A stretch of 51,819 nt of DNA, taken from NCBI GenBank assembly GCA_008704415.1, contig VXIS01000338.1, positions 1 to 51,819 of the forward strand, written 5' to 3'. This document shows, one piece after another, positions 10,967-19,489 of the stretch. This stretch comes from Sphaerosporella brunnea. Lineage: Eukaryota > Ascomycota > Pezizomycetes > Pezizales > Pyronemataceae. The translations under genes were made by a program, and so were the position numbers. The notes beneath the pieces are model-generated. The model was not told where the DNA came from. It did no database searches and worked only from the letters and a program-made list of their open reading frames with translations. The stretch's first letter is position 1. Every line of letters starts with the position of its first letter.

Positions 10967-13051
10967 ATGAACTGGACCGGTGGAGCCCGAGCCCGGGCCA
11001 ACAAGGCCTCTTCTGGAGTGGCAGCAAAGCAGAAACAATATTTTGCCAAAGTCCGCGCCAAGATGATGTCGAACGCCTTCATGGGCGGGAGCTCACCAGA
11101 CGAGGGTCTATCAGCCATTATCCAAAAACGCCAGAAGGAGCTTCACGACTTCGAGATTGTGGTAGGAGCTGAAAAGCGGCCACTGGGAGCAGAGGAAGAA
11201 GAGGGGGTGGGAGAAGCGGAGAAAAAACGGCGCAAGGTCTTACATCCCGAAGCTATTCCAGAACTCGGGGGACGAGAGATAGCTACGAAAAAGAAGGAGA
11301 AGCTCAAGTCTGCCAAAAATGCACTGCTGAGAAGGGGCGATTGGGTTTGCACATCTAAGACTATGGCTGCGCCGTTGAATAGGACGAGTAGGGAAAAGCA
11401 ACGCACTCCTTTCAACGCGCGGCCGATCACGTCTGCTGGAGCTTCGCCATTCTTGGAGCGGTTTCCAAAGGCTAGAACGACTGCCTCAAGTCAAGCTGCG
11501 ATCACTGATGTTGCAACGGAGTATGATCACCTGGATACGGGTTTCAATGCGTTTAGGCCATTGAGTAGAGGTGGATATGTGCGCATTGGAAAGGGCAAGC
11601 CACCTGTCACCGCCGGTCCCAAGCTGTCTGAGTCTGCGGCGTCTCAGCAGAGAGATATCTCTCAAGAGAGCATGCTGTTGGAGGAAGAAGCAGATAGGAT
11701 GGTTTCGGACTCGCCATTCCAAGCTATCGAAGAAGACGAGATTTCTATTCAGGAAGACCAACTGATGCCCAGAAGACGAGTTATTAACCGGTATGCTTTG
11801 GAAGATACTAGATCTGAAACATTTGAGCCTATGATTACGCCGGAACTAAGGATTCAGAAAGGCCTTGCCGGTGTCCCTGTTACAGACCAGGAGTTCCTAG
11901 CTCCATCGGAAGAATACACGTTTGAAAATCTAAACCCAGAAGCTTACTTCACTTCCAGCTCCGTGGCTCCAGAGCAGCCCCAATCAGCACTCGAACAGGA
12001 TCTGCATTCAGAAGAAACTTTGACTGATGTAGGAATAGAGAGTGGAAATGAAGACGACATCTTCCTTAGCAGGAACCCTCCCCTTCCCCCACCACGGTTC
12101 CGGCTTCAGCCAGATCCCGAGAATGAAGATTTCGATCAGATTTTGCGAGACATCGACGAAGCAGTATCAAAGACCCCCTCTCTTCCCAAGTTCCCCACTC
12201 CCATTGAACTGCGTCGGCCACGCTCAAAGACACAATCGTCCCCGACATCATATGTCACCCAATATTGTGCCCGCGGTGTTACGACTGAGTCTTCTGGGGA
12301 GGTGCAGGAGTGTGGCGAGGACAGATCGCCTTGTGGTAGTGCCCTGGAACCTGAGAACGAGCCCACAAACGCTGAATCATCTGTGCTTGTTCACGCATCC
12401 TCATCTATGGACGAATGCGCATCGAGTGAGGATGTTGTAGAGCCGACCGAAATTACGGCTATTCCCGAAGAACTCCCGCAGACGGGAGAGGATAACCCTT
12501 GGAAGAAATACTTCACCTTTTCAGCTAGTTCCACCGAGGACGAGCGGGAATCATCAGTCCTTGCCGAGCGAGGAACCACCATTGAAAAAGAGCCTGAAGA
12601 AACACCACAAACTAGACCGCTAGAAGTCATCACAATCGCATCCGACACCGAGTTTGATACTGAGGACGACAGCAGCGAAGCCAGCCAAGTGATGCTCGTC
12701 CCCAGCACGTCCGCCTGCACGGAGGCGCAGCCAACAACCTCCGAACAAAAGCGTCCCTCCGTCACTCTGCTAGACGACGCAGAAGAGATCGCCTGGCGGA
12801 ACTTCGTCTTTGCAGGTATGGACCAGGACTCGTCGGACGAGGAGGAATACGTTTACAATCCGCCCAAGAAGCTTCCGGTCAGAAGAAATGATGCTGCCAA
12901 TACCTCCACGGAGATTTCGCCATATTTTCCGTCATCGGTCAGAGCTGAGAGAGGATCTTTAACACCCATGCTGCCGGTCTCATCGAGAAGCAGTGGGTCG
13001 ATGAGCGGGAATGCTTCGTCCTCACCTAGAGTACCTACACCGAAGCACTAG
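10967..13051 (+). CDS. Conserved-looking disordered protein of unknown function
   Basis: A single 694-aa open frame has no stop or credible intron and an ATG start shortly after a divergent promoter. I recognise no catalytic domain. The N-terminus MNWTGGARARANK plus a Lys/Arg-rich KQKQYFAKVRAKM block looks structured and basic, and a KKRRK motif (about residue 86) could be a nuclear localisation signal. The rest is acidic and Ser/Pro/Glu-rich, hence probably disordered. The C-terminal half has two similar short motifs, NPWKKYFTFSASSTEDE and IAWRNFVFAGMDQDSSDEE: an aromatic W..F.F core followed by an acidic patch with Ser. These look like repeated docking motifs. Codon use resembles the neighbours. 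The protein may act in the nucleus, but that is inference only. Confidence 0.8.
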   Translation: MNWTGGARARANKASSGVAAKQKQYFAKVRAKMMSNAFMGGSSPDEGLSAIIQKRQKELHDFEIVVGAEKRPLGAEEEEGVGEAEKKRRKVLHPEAIPELGGREIATKKKEKLKSAKNALLRRGDWVCTSKTMAAPLNRTSREKQRTPFNARPITSAGASPFLERFPKARTTASSQAAITDVATEYDHLDTGFNAFRPLSRGGYVRIGKGKPPVTAGPKLSESAASQQRDISQESMLLEEEADRMVSDSPFQAIEEDEISIQEDQLMPRRRVINRYALEDTRSETFEPMITPELRIQKGLAGVPVTDQEFLAPSEEYTFENLNPEAYFTSSSVAPEQPQSALEQDLHSEETLTDVGIESGNEDDIFLSRNPPLPPPRFRLQPDPENEDFDQILRDIDEAVSKTPSLPKFPTPIELRRPRSKTQSSPTSYVTQYCARGVTTESSGEVQECGEDRSPCGSALEPENEPTNAESSVLVHASSSMDECASSEDVVEPTEITAIPEELPQTGEDNPWKKYFTFSASSTEDERESSVLAERGTTIEKEPEETPQTRPLEVITIASDTEFDTEDDSSEASQVMLVPSTSACTEAQPTTSEQKRPSVTLLDDAEEIAWRNFVFAGMDQDSSDEEEYVYNPPKKLPVRRNDAANTSTEISPYFPSSVRAERGSLTPMLPVSSRSSGSMSGNASSSPRVPTPKH

Positions 13052-13504
13052 CATGGAGGTCTTAGGTTTTTACCATCGAAGGAGTGGATGTTGTTGGAGA
13101 GTGCGAATAGCGCTCGTACCCATATTCGCCCTTTACCTGTGGTTGTGTCTGTGGAATTCCATGTTTGCAGCTTTTCTGGTCCTTTTTTTTTTTTTTGTTT
13201 CCTAATGTTTACGAGGATGGACTCTTGCTTTTGCATTTCGTAAATATGGATGGAGCGATTTGTCTTGAATATCTTAAGATGTAGGGGCAACGAGCTAGAT
13301 GAGATTTTACAGCCTTGTGATCGGAACCTGGGGGATAGATGGGAGATGACGTTAGTCAATCAATATACGATGTTGGCCTTGCTCCCGTAAATCTCAAGCA
13401 ATAATCCTCAGAATTCACGACACGAGCAAATATTGCGTTTAGATGAACCGCTGAATAACAAACAACGAGTTTTCAAAAAGGAGAAAGTGGGAAAAAAAAA
13501 TGTA
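13052..13504. other. 3' flank with poly-T tract, no gene
   Basis: This is the downstream region of the unknown protein. A run of about 16 T lies near 13180-13197. An A9 tract at about 13491-13500 reads as a T-run on the minus strand just after the tRNA-Phe 3' end and is its likely Pol III terminator. Confidence 0.5.
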
Positions 13505-13569
13505 TGCGCCAAACCCGGATTGAACGGGTGACCTTCAGATTACCCCGGATATTGGATAGGACCGAATCG

Positions 13570-13600
<31 letters not shown>

Positions 13601-13606
13601 TAGCGC
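13505..13606 (-). tRNA. tRNA-Phe (anticodon GAA) with a 29-nt intron
   Basis: On the minus strand the acceptor GCGCTAA pairs with TTGGCGC. The D-arm is TAGCTCAGTTGGGAGAGC and the anticodon stem is TCAGA/TCTGA. The mature loop is CTGAAGA with anticodon GAA. A 29-nt insertion (13541-13569) lies exactly between positions 37 and 38, the canonical site of nuclear tRNA introns. The T-arm CCGGG/CCCGG type and discriminator A complete a 73-nt mature tRNA. A T-run follows downstream. Confidence 0.95.
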
Positions 13607-14285
13607 TTGCTATGTACGGAACGCAAACAAGGCTTATAGAACGATAAAGTCATGCTGAACTCCGGCGGCAACAACCATCATGAGAACCCAAACGGGCACG
13701 CATAAAGCGTTTCAATATTCGCTTCCGGCGCCACCCTGAACCTCATTTTTGCCTCCTTCTTGTCATCACCCAGCCTCACCGCAAGCGAATGTTGGAGCCT
13801 AGCACATTGACGCCCGAGAACTTTCACCATATCCGCCATCCTCAGCCAACAATCACGTGAAGCAGCGGCGGCGCGACGTCCTGACAAAATATAGCTTTGC
13901 AGGCCTACTGGTAGCTCCTAATGACGGAGGGACGGTACACTGGCACACCTTGGCTGAGCGGCGACGCCGGGGTAAACAGGAAATGCACAAAGCACGGCTC
14001 ATTGTCATGGACCGCGGCGGGGAGAGCAAACATGGCTGATTTCTTGGGAGCTGATGGGTTTCGATAGTTGCACATCCGACTAATTGAGCGCAGGTCCTCA
14101 TGATCCCATTCCCGGAGAAACGGCCGCCATGGTTGGTTGTTAGTTAGTGCTGAGAACTTTCTACCGAGTACGATTGACTGGCTTATGATGTTCCAAAAGG
14201 AATTCCGTACGGAGGGGCAAAAAACAGCATAAACAACTCCGACTATCGAAGTTGACAAACAGTCAGTGACAACTGCAGCAAAAAA
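13607..14285. other. Gene-free spacer between two tRNAs
   Basis: Short ORFs exist on both strands but none has a recognisable domain or gene-like splice structure. Confidence 0.5.
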
Positions 14286-14357
14286 CGACCACTATGGGAC
14301 TCGAACCCACAACCTCGGACTTAGGAGGTCCGCGCGCTACCATTGCGCCAAGCAGCC
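14286..14357 (-). tRNA. tRNA-Arg (anticodon CCT)
   Basis: On the minus strand the acceptor GGCTGCT pairs with AGTGGTC (several G-T pairs). The D-arm is GGCGCAATGGTAGCGC. The anticodon arm CGGAC-CTCCTAA-GTCCG gives anticodon CCT and decodes AGG. The T-arm is GTGGG-TTCGAGT-CCCAT. The gene has 72 nt, no intron, and a downstream T6 terminator (A-run at about 14280-14285 on the plus strand). The weak acceptor pairing is unusual but all arms fold. Confidence 0.9.
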
Positions 14358-14779
14358 CATTTATTGTTGGATTTGCGGATCGAGAAAATATAAAAAATTA
14401 TTCCTTTGTCTCGCGGTGAATAAACAGAGCGTGAGGCCAGGCGGTGAGGTTATGCAGCCACATTTCATGGTGGGGAAGCTAAGCTTTCGAAAAAAACGAA
14501 AAATGACAGCAAAAGGTATAGATACCAGCCAATTCTATGCACCATTTTTGCAGCGCATATATTGCAGCCCTCTGGTAAGAATAAGTAGCCATAAAAGAAG
14601 TGTTCTTATAGAAGCGAATTTAAAGCCTTATACCACATGGTTGAAAATCACGTTAAACAGTCTCGAGACTCTGTTGTATCGTCTGTCCTTTTCGATCTTA
14701 CCACAGTACTCAAAAGAGAGATATCAGCCGGTGCCGGTAAAGCACAGTTCAGCGCTTAACCACTATGCATCTCGGAAAC
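14358..14779. other. Gene-free spacer
   Basis: No gene is recognised. AT content is higher than in the coding blocks, and the short ORFs lack domains. Confidence 0.45.
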
Positions 14780-14781
14780 TA

Positions 14782-14999
14782 TGGTGCAGGCAGCTATAAA
14801 CCTGATCGTCGGAGATGGACGACCACAATGAATGCCGGTATCCCCGCGTCCGAACGCAGAGCAAAACAAACGTTAAGCACCTGAGGCAGATGCGCTCTAC
14901 AACCCAACGTTTCCCATTTCACTGTTTCTGCACTTGCGTGCTGCTTATTTTCCGATGAAAATATCCGTGCGACGACCAGGTTTATAGCTGCCTGCACCA
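14782..14999. mobile_element. 218-bp MITE-like element with about 31-bp terminal inverted repeats and TA flanks
   Basis: The left end begins TGGTGCAGGCAGCTATAAAC and the right end is its reverse complement. The match continues for about 30 bp with one mismatch. A TA dinucleotide directly flanks each end (14780-14781 and 15000-15001), the target-site pattern of Tc1/mariner-superfamily elements. The interior has no coding capacity. By structure it is a non-autonomous miniature inverted-repeat element. No cognate transposase with these ends is in the window. Confidence 0.75.
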
Positions 15000-15001
15000 T
15001 A

Positions 15002-16061
15002 GAAACGCCAACAAACGATATACACACCGCCCACACACGTTAAAGCTCGTGTATCATCCTCCGAAGGTGGCCCTATATTACTTTCGCTCGGAGTCGTCCA
15101 GATTTCCACAAATTCCCACAGTTTTCAATGCGACAACTCACAATAACTCCTACCGCGGGCACGATATATTGGCCGCTTCAACCAGGGTAAGTGGAGCCCC
15201 GCAGCCGACCTCCAACTTTCGGCCATTCTTGATCTCAGACTTACTAATCAGGTCCACAAGAGCCGTCAGCTGGGTCATTATTGGGATATACGATTCATGT
15301 GGGATGCTCTTGGCATTATCATACGATCGACTGACTCAAACATTGACCGCAACAGTAATGTCCTTTTATTACAGCCATGCAAAATACGAAAGTGCCAGAT
15401 TTCTAAAATTACGACGATGGTATCGAATTTTAACTTCCATGCCATACATCTCTTTGGGTGGTAGACCAACGGAGGTTGGTCTTTGGCGGTCGCCCACCGA
15501 GGCTGTGACTTACGCCCCCGAGAGGCCTTGTTACCCATGAACTGTTACTGACTTTGTATACTGACTTATGACCGAAATGTGTGGCCTAATTCATAACTTC
15601 GTTCATTACTTCCGGTCACATCGTTTTTTTGTATGGGAACGGTTCTTGGAGCAAAGCGAAACTCAAAGGCCTCCAACAAAAGGTTGCTTTCTTCCCACAC
15701 CACCTGTGCTTTAACTCAAAGAGCTCGCAATTGAGGGTTTGAATCAACAACAAGAATTGTATCCAATTGCGCCCAGGCCTGGCAGACCGTAAGGACTCTG
15801 CTGTAATACATACGTGTACATTCTAGGTTTTCGTGCCCGCTTTTGAGGCTTTCTGAGCGTTCTGTCTCTGAGCTTGAGCTTTTGTTGCCACGCCCGGACC
15901 TGTCGGTGGCCAATTTCAGTTTGTTTAGCCAGGTGTATTTTCACACTTTTAAACTCGCGAAAGCAAACCGGGCATAGTTTTGTTGGATGTTCAGACATCG
16001 ACCCAGCGTCCGGTCCGCTGAACTGGTGGCCTCTTCCCAGGTTATATCTATCCCTACATAG
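15002..16061. other. Gene-poor segment with a small zinc-finger-like ORF
   Basis: No full gene is recognised. The only notable ORF is a minus-strand one (15744-15998, annotated separately). A short perfect hairpin, ACCAACGGAGGTTGGT, lies near 15470. Confidence 0.45.
15744..15998 (-). CDS. Small ORF with a C2H2-like zinc-finger motif
   Basis: An 84-aa ORF from a true ATG contains CPVCFREFKSVKIHLAKQ, then a second His eight residues after the first: Cys-x2-Cys-x9-His-x8-His spacing, followed by a basic Arg/Lys-rich tail. This spacing fits a C2H2 finger. It could be a small DNA/RNA-binding protein or a remnant of a mobile-element protein. Nothing nearby supports transcription, so it may be spurious. 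Confidence 0.3.
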   Translation of the reverse strand: MSEHPTKLCPVCFREFKSVKIHLAKQTEIGHRQVRAWQQKLKLRDRTLRKPQKRARKPRMYTYVLQQSPYGLPGLGAIGYNSCC

Positions 16062-16375
16062 AGCAGTTGGTGTGGCGATCCCCGGTGGCGTTTTACGGTG
16101 GCGTTTTACGGTGGCTCAACCCTCAGTGTTCGACCCGCAGCGACTGCCTCGCTCTACCATTTTAGAGCGGAGCCGTGGAGGAGCATTAGCGGCGATACTG
16201 CGGACCGACTGCGCAGCTTTATCCCTATATATATATATAAGGCAGTTGGTGTGGCGTTTTCTGGTGTTTCCGGCGGTCGGATTTTGAAGGCAAGCGACTG
16301 CACAGCTCCACCATCCTGGGCCGGAGCCGTGGAGGAGCTTTAGCGACGATACTGAGGAGCGAATGCGCTGCTTTA
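16062..16375. repeat. Two diverged tandem copies of an unknown ~135-160 bp unit
   Basis: Copy A (about 16062-16222) and copy B (about 16242-16375) share the order GCAGTTGGTGTGGCG, a GCGACTGC block, GGAGCCGTGGAGGAGC, TTAGCG-CGATACTG and GCGCAGCTTTA or its variant. They are separated by a (TA)n tract (about 16225-16240). Copy A also contains a 13-bp GGTGGCGTTTTAC unit repeated directly (16084-16109). Copy A holds GTTCGACCC, which resembles a Pol III B-box, so a tRNA-derived SINE origin is conceivable but unproven. Confidence 0.6.
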
Positions 16376-16605
16376 CACACGCCTAGATTTTTAGATAGTT
16401 GTGAACTGGAATAGAATTGTATTTATCCGTGCGGTGAAGTGCGACAGTCTCGCCTCCTTACTACCTGCTCTCTTTACTTTACTGCTCCGTGTTTCACACA
16501 CATACGCCCTGACTGCAACATACATATGGCGTCACATGAAGTGGCGCTGTACTGATGACTGCACAGCGTGTGGTCACCACACGGATGTTCACTTGTGTAC
16601 AGTTA
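16376..16605. other. Spacer before the 565-bp inverted-repeat element
   Basis: No gene is seen. The sequence has short internal similarities to the neighbouring repeats (for example CGCCTCCTTACT) but no clear structure. Confidence 0.4.
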
Positions 16606-17170
16606 CCGTATTATCTCGGCCATAAGGCAATTTCGACGGCGCGAAACTAGTGGAAGCCGACCAGTAAGGAGGCGCCTGGAGAAAGGTGGTGGGTGAAGAA
16701 AAAATTAGTAAGTAAAGTTCGCGTGACAGAAACCCTTAAACAGCATCGAGAAGGAGACCATAGCGACGACTGCCGCAGCCAACGCCTCAGCAGCAACCTC
16801 ACACAGCAGCTAGCAACACTGCGCTTCAGTAATTGCCCATTTTGGAGCCAAAAACAGTGGAACAAGTAGTGCTGGTTTGTCTACCTTGCCGGACCGGTGC
16901 GCTCACGGTTAACTGGAGCCTGGGTTTTAGATCAGCGGTCTATTTTTGCAACGGGATACTGCACACAGTTACTTGAAATAAATTTTGGTGGAGTTCTTTA
17001 AAGGATGTGTCGCAGAGCGATGTTGCGGCGTGAGCCGTCTCCATCGCGTCTCCATATACGTCACGCGCTAAGATTTTCTTCGCCCACCACCTTTCTCCAG
17101 GCGCCTCCTTACTGGTCGGCTTCCACTAGTTTCGCGCCGTCGAAATTGCCTTATGGCCGAGATAATACGG
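16606..17170. mobile_element. 565-bp fold-back element with ~95-bp terminal inverted repeats and TA flanks
   Basis: The left arm starts CCGTATTATCTCGGCCATAA and the right arm is its reverse complement. The arms match over roughly 93 bp with a single mismatch, then with gaps for another 25 bp or so inward. TA dinucleotides flank both ends (16604-16605 and 17171-17172). No ORF for a transposase lies inside. The near-identity of the arms suggests a young or gene-converted insertion. The structure matches a Tc1/mariner-type MITE or fold-back element. Its terminal CCGTA is shared with the pogo element at 23,020, though the longer termini differ. Confidence 0.85.
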
Positions 17171-17172
17171 TA

Positions 17173-17567
17173 GAGGGTGCTGTGTAAAAACAACTACTAG
17201 TGGTTGGGGACTCCTAGTCACTGTGGGATTTCTGACATTCATTTCGCTTAGTAACACTTACAAAAGTGCCGAGTGATGAGCGTGAATCTTCCTTTTTTGA
17301 CCATATAACTGACATTTGTCCCCGGGCAGGTGGGGGTCCTATTTCCTCAACAACCAGGCAGAATTCGGAAATTCTGAGTTAATCAGTCGATAGCGCGAGC
17401 GAAAAGCCCCTGATAGTGTTATTTTTTAAAATAACTTTTTTTGGTGGAGGATGCTCTGTCCAAAGTCAGGGTACCCAAACCCCTCCGTCTTTAGGTGCCC
17501 CCAACCATACTCTCAACAAACGCTTGGTTCCCGCTTGCTTGTGATCACCAGCTTCAAGTTTGCAACC
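17173..17567. other. Upstream region of the esterase gene
   Basis: No gene is seen. It contains the promoter and 5' UTR of the downstream esterase; an AT-rich stretch lies at about 17418-17445. Confidence 0.45.
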
Positions 17568-18380
17568 ATGTCCACAGAGCCGCACATCCACGAGCCCTCA
17601 ACCACACACACGCATACCATCATCCTCCTACACGGCCGAGGAAGCAACGGACCCGACTTCGCCGAAGAGCTTTTCGAAGGGCGCACATCAGGTGGCCTGA
17701 GCCTCGCCGAGCAGTTTCCCGGTTGGCGCTGGGTTTTTCCCACGGCAAAGGCTCGGTGGTCCACCGTGTTCCGGGAAGAGATGACGGAGTGGTTCGACAT
17801 ATACTCGCTCCATGACCCCGATGCTGAACAACAGCTTCAGCATGAAGGCCTGCAACAAGCTCTACAGGTTATTTCGACGCTCGTCGAGGAAGAGGCCGGA
17901 CGGGCCAAGGGTTTCGAGAAAGTAGTGCTTGGCGGCATTAGTCAGGGGGCAGCTACTGCCATCATGGCCTTGCTATGCGGCGGACAGAGATTGGGCGCCT
18001 TTGTTGGTGTCAGTGGGTGGCTGCCGTTTGCGAGACAGATGGAAGGAATTGTAAAAGAGCACGAGGGCTTGGATGCTGCGACCCATATGGCAGAATTTCT
18101 TCGGGGTGAGCTCTGCGGTTCGAATACCAATTTGGTCAGCGTGGATCTCAGTTCTGCGTTGGCGACTCCGGTGTTTTTCGGTCACGGAACAGACGATCAG
18201 TGGGTGGATGTCAAGTTGGGGAAACAGGCGTACGAAATACTGCACCGTGGGGGTGTGGATGCGAAGTGGATGGAATATAAGGGAGCGGAGCAAGAGAGAC
18301 ATTGGTTAAAGGAACCGGAAGAGTTTGACGACATCGTGGAATTTTTAAGGCAGCACGTTGTTTCGGACAGAGAAGAGTGA
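17568..18380 (+). CDS. Acyl-protein thioesterase/carboxylesterase-like alpha/beta hydrolase
   Basis: This 270-aa single-exon serine hydrolase belongs to the phospholipase/carboxylesterase (LYPLA-like) family. LLHGRGSNGPDF (about residues 19-30) is the oxyanion-hole strand. GGISQGAATAIM contains the nucleophilic Ser in G-x-S-x-G. GHGTDDQWV supplies the catalytic Asp, and the terminal ERHWL supplies the catalytic His, so the triad is complete. The ATG at 17568 is preceded by CAACC, a good fungal start context; an in-frame upstream extension to 17451 has no support. The sequence does not show whether it depalmitoylates proteins or hydrolyses small esters. There is no signal peptide or membrane segment, so it is probably cytosolic. 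Confidence 0.88.
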   Translation: MSTEPHIHEPSTTHTHTIILLHGRGSNGPDFAEELFEGRTSGGLSLAEQFPGWRWVFPTAKARWSTVFREEMTEWFDIYSLHDPDAEQQLQHEGLQQALQVISTLVEEEAGRAKGFEKVVLGGISQGAATAIMALLCGGQRLGAFVGVSGWLPFARQMEGIVKEHEGLDAATHMAEFLRGELCGSNTNLVSVDLSSALATPVFFGHGTDDQWVDVKLGKQAYEILHRGGVDAKWMEYKGAEQERHWLKEPEEFDDIVEFLRQHVVSDREE

Positions 18381-18712
18381 TATTTCACGACGGATCTGGC
18401 ATGCGTGGAGAGGTGTCGATATGCAGAATACAAAAGACAGCTTTTAGAGTCCCGGCGCAAGTCCTTGTCCACCGTGTCCTCAATCCAGCCCTCCACAATG
18501 TTCAAATTGCGATAATCATACTTGCGTTCTACCCCCGCAGGATGTATAGCGTAAGATAAAGGGTAAAGAGAGTAAAAAAAAAAAAAAAAAAGTCTGTCCG
18601 TAACAGTCGGTTATGCTTTTCCAAAGTATATTACAACTCGCGCGGCTTCAGAATTGACCTAATTATGCCAGCATCTGCCGCGGCCCGTCCGTTCCTTCTG
18701 AAGATGCCGGTA
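18381..18712. other. Convergent spacer with an A18 tract
   Basis: This is about 330 bp between the esterase and the kinase-like gene. A run of 18 A lies at 18574-18591. No gene is seen. Confidence 0.5.
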
Positions 18713-19489
18713 TCAATCCACGTAACGACTAATCATCATATCAATAGCATATTCTCCAGGCCACTTTCCGATCGCATCTATAGGGATGTAGGCCCACCAA
18801 TCCTCCATCGCAACACCTGGGACGACTGTATGGAGCGCTTTGGTGTACTCCCAATATTCGGGGTACCATCCGCTGAGTTCCCAATCGATTAGCCCCACAA
18901 CCCTAACCCGTGAAGTGCTCGTTTCGTCGGCAACTCGATCTGAGACCTCTTCCACTGGCTCCATTACCGCCATGATGTTTCGGGGGTGAAGGTCGGAATG
19001 TGTCATGACTATTTGATGATCGGACCGAAGGAATGAGCGTAGCATTTTGGCTTTCGATCCCAAGGTCTTCCGGCCTTCCGTATTGAGAAGAAAAGCATTG
19101 AACTCTTCCTCGCTGCCGATCGGGTAGCTTGCGATGCGTTCATGTCTGCGCACGTCTTTGCATCTTCGTGGGCAGCCACCTCCAAACGTTAACTTGCCGT
19201 CCTCCAGAGGGGGCCTCGGAATCGCTCTCAGGCTTTTGAGGATCGGTGTCAACTGATCACGGATGGATGTTTTCTGCGCTTCATCCAGAGCCGGCCACAG
19301 CTTATCCAACGACGCTCCATTGATCCGTGTCATGAACAGGTATGTTCGGATATCTGTCTTCAGGACTCCGTACACAGCCGGCGTCGGAACATCGGGTGCG
19401 TGTTTATTAATGTATTCCAGAGTGCTGATGTGATCGTAATCAATCGCGAATCCAATTTTGACCGCAAGATTTGGACTCAAGCCGAGCAC
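18713..19489 (-). CDS. APH-family (aminoglycoside phosphotransferase-like) kinase, 5' end unresolved
   Basis: Fungi encode many protein-kinase-like APH proteins of unknown substrate, and this is one. The large exon encodes AVKIG (the ATP-binding Lys strand), HAPDVPTPAVYG, THSDLHPRNIM (catalytic loop with Asp and Asn) and GLIDWELSGWYPEYWEYTKAL (metal-binding Asp), in the family order. All catalytic residues are present. The frame stays open upstream to about 19,715 but contains no ATG, so at least one 5' exon is missing from my model. A candidate starts with an ATG at 19986 on the minus strand, and a good acceptor (TTCTAACTTGGCAG) lies near 19,700, but I could not find a donor/acceptor pair that keeps a convincing sequence. 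The gene may be intact or a 5'-damaged copy. Confidence 0.7.
   Translation of the reverse strand: MLGLSPNLAVKIGFAIDYDHISTLEYINKHAPDVPTPAVYGVLKTDIRTYLFMTRINGASLDKLWPALDEAQKTSIRDQLTPILKSLRAIPRPPLEDGKLTFGGGCPRRCKDVRRHERIASYPIGSEEEFNAFLLNTEGRKTLGSKAKMLRSFLRSDHQIVMTHSDLHPRNIMAVMEPVEEVSDRVADETSTSRVRVVGLIDWELSGWYPEYWEYTKALHTVVPGVAMEDWWAYIPIDAIGKWPGEYAIDMMISRYVD

Noticed and set aside
14700..14780. tRNA-like minus-strand sequence (ATAGTGGTTAAGCGCTG)
   Set aside because: It resembles a D-arm, but no anticodon arm or T-arm with GGTTCGA follows at the right distance, so it is not a tRNA.
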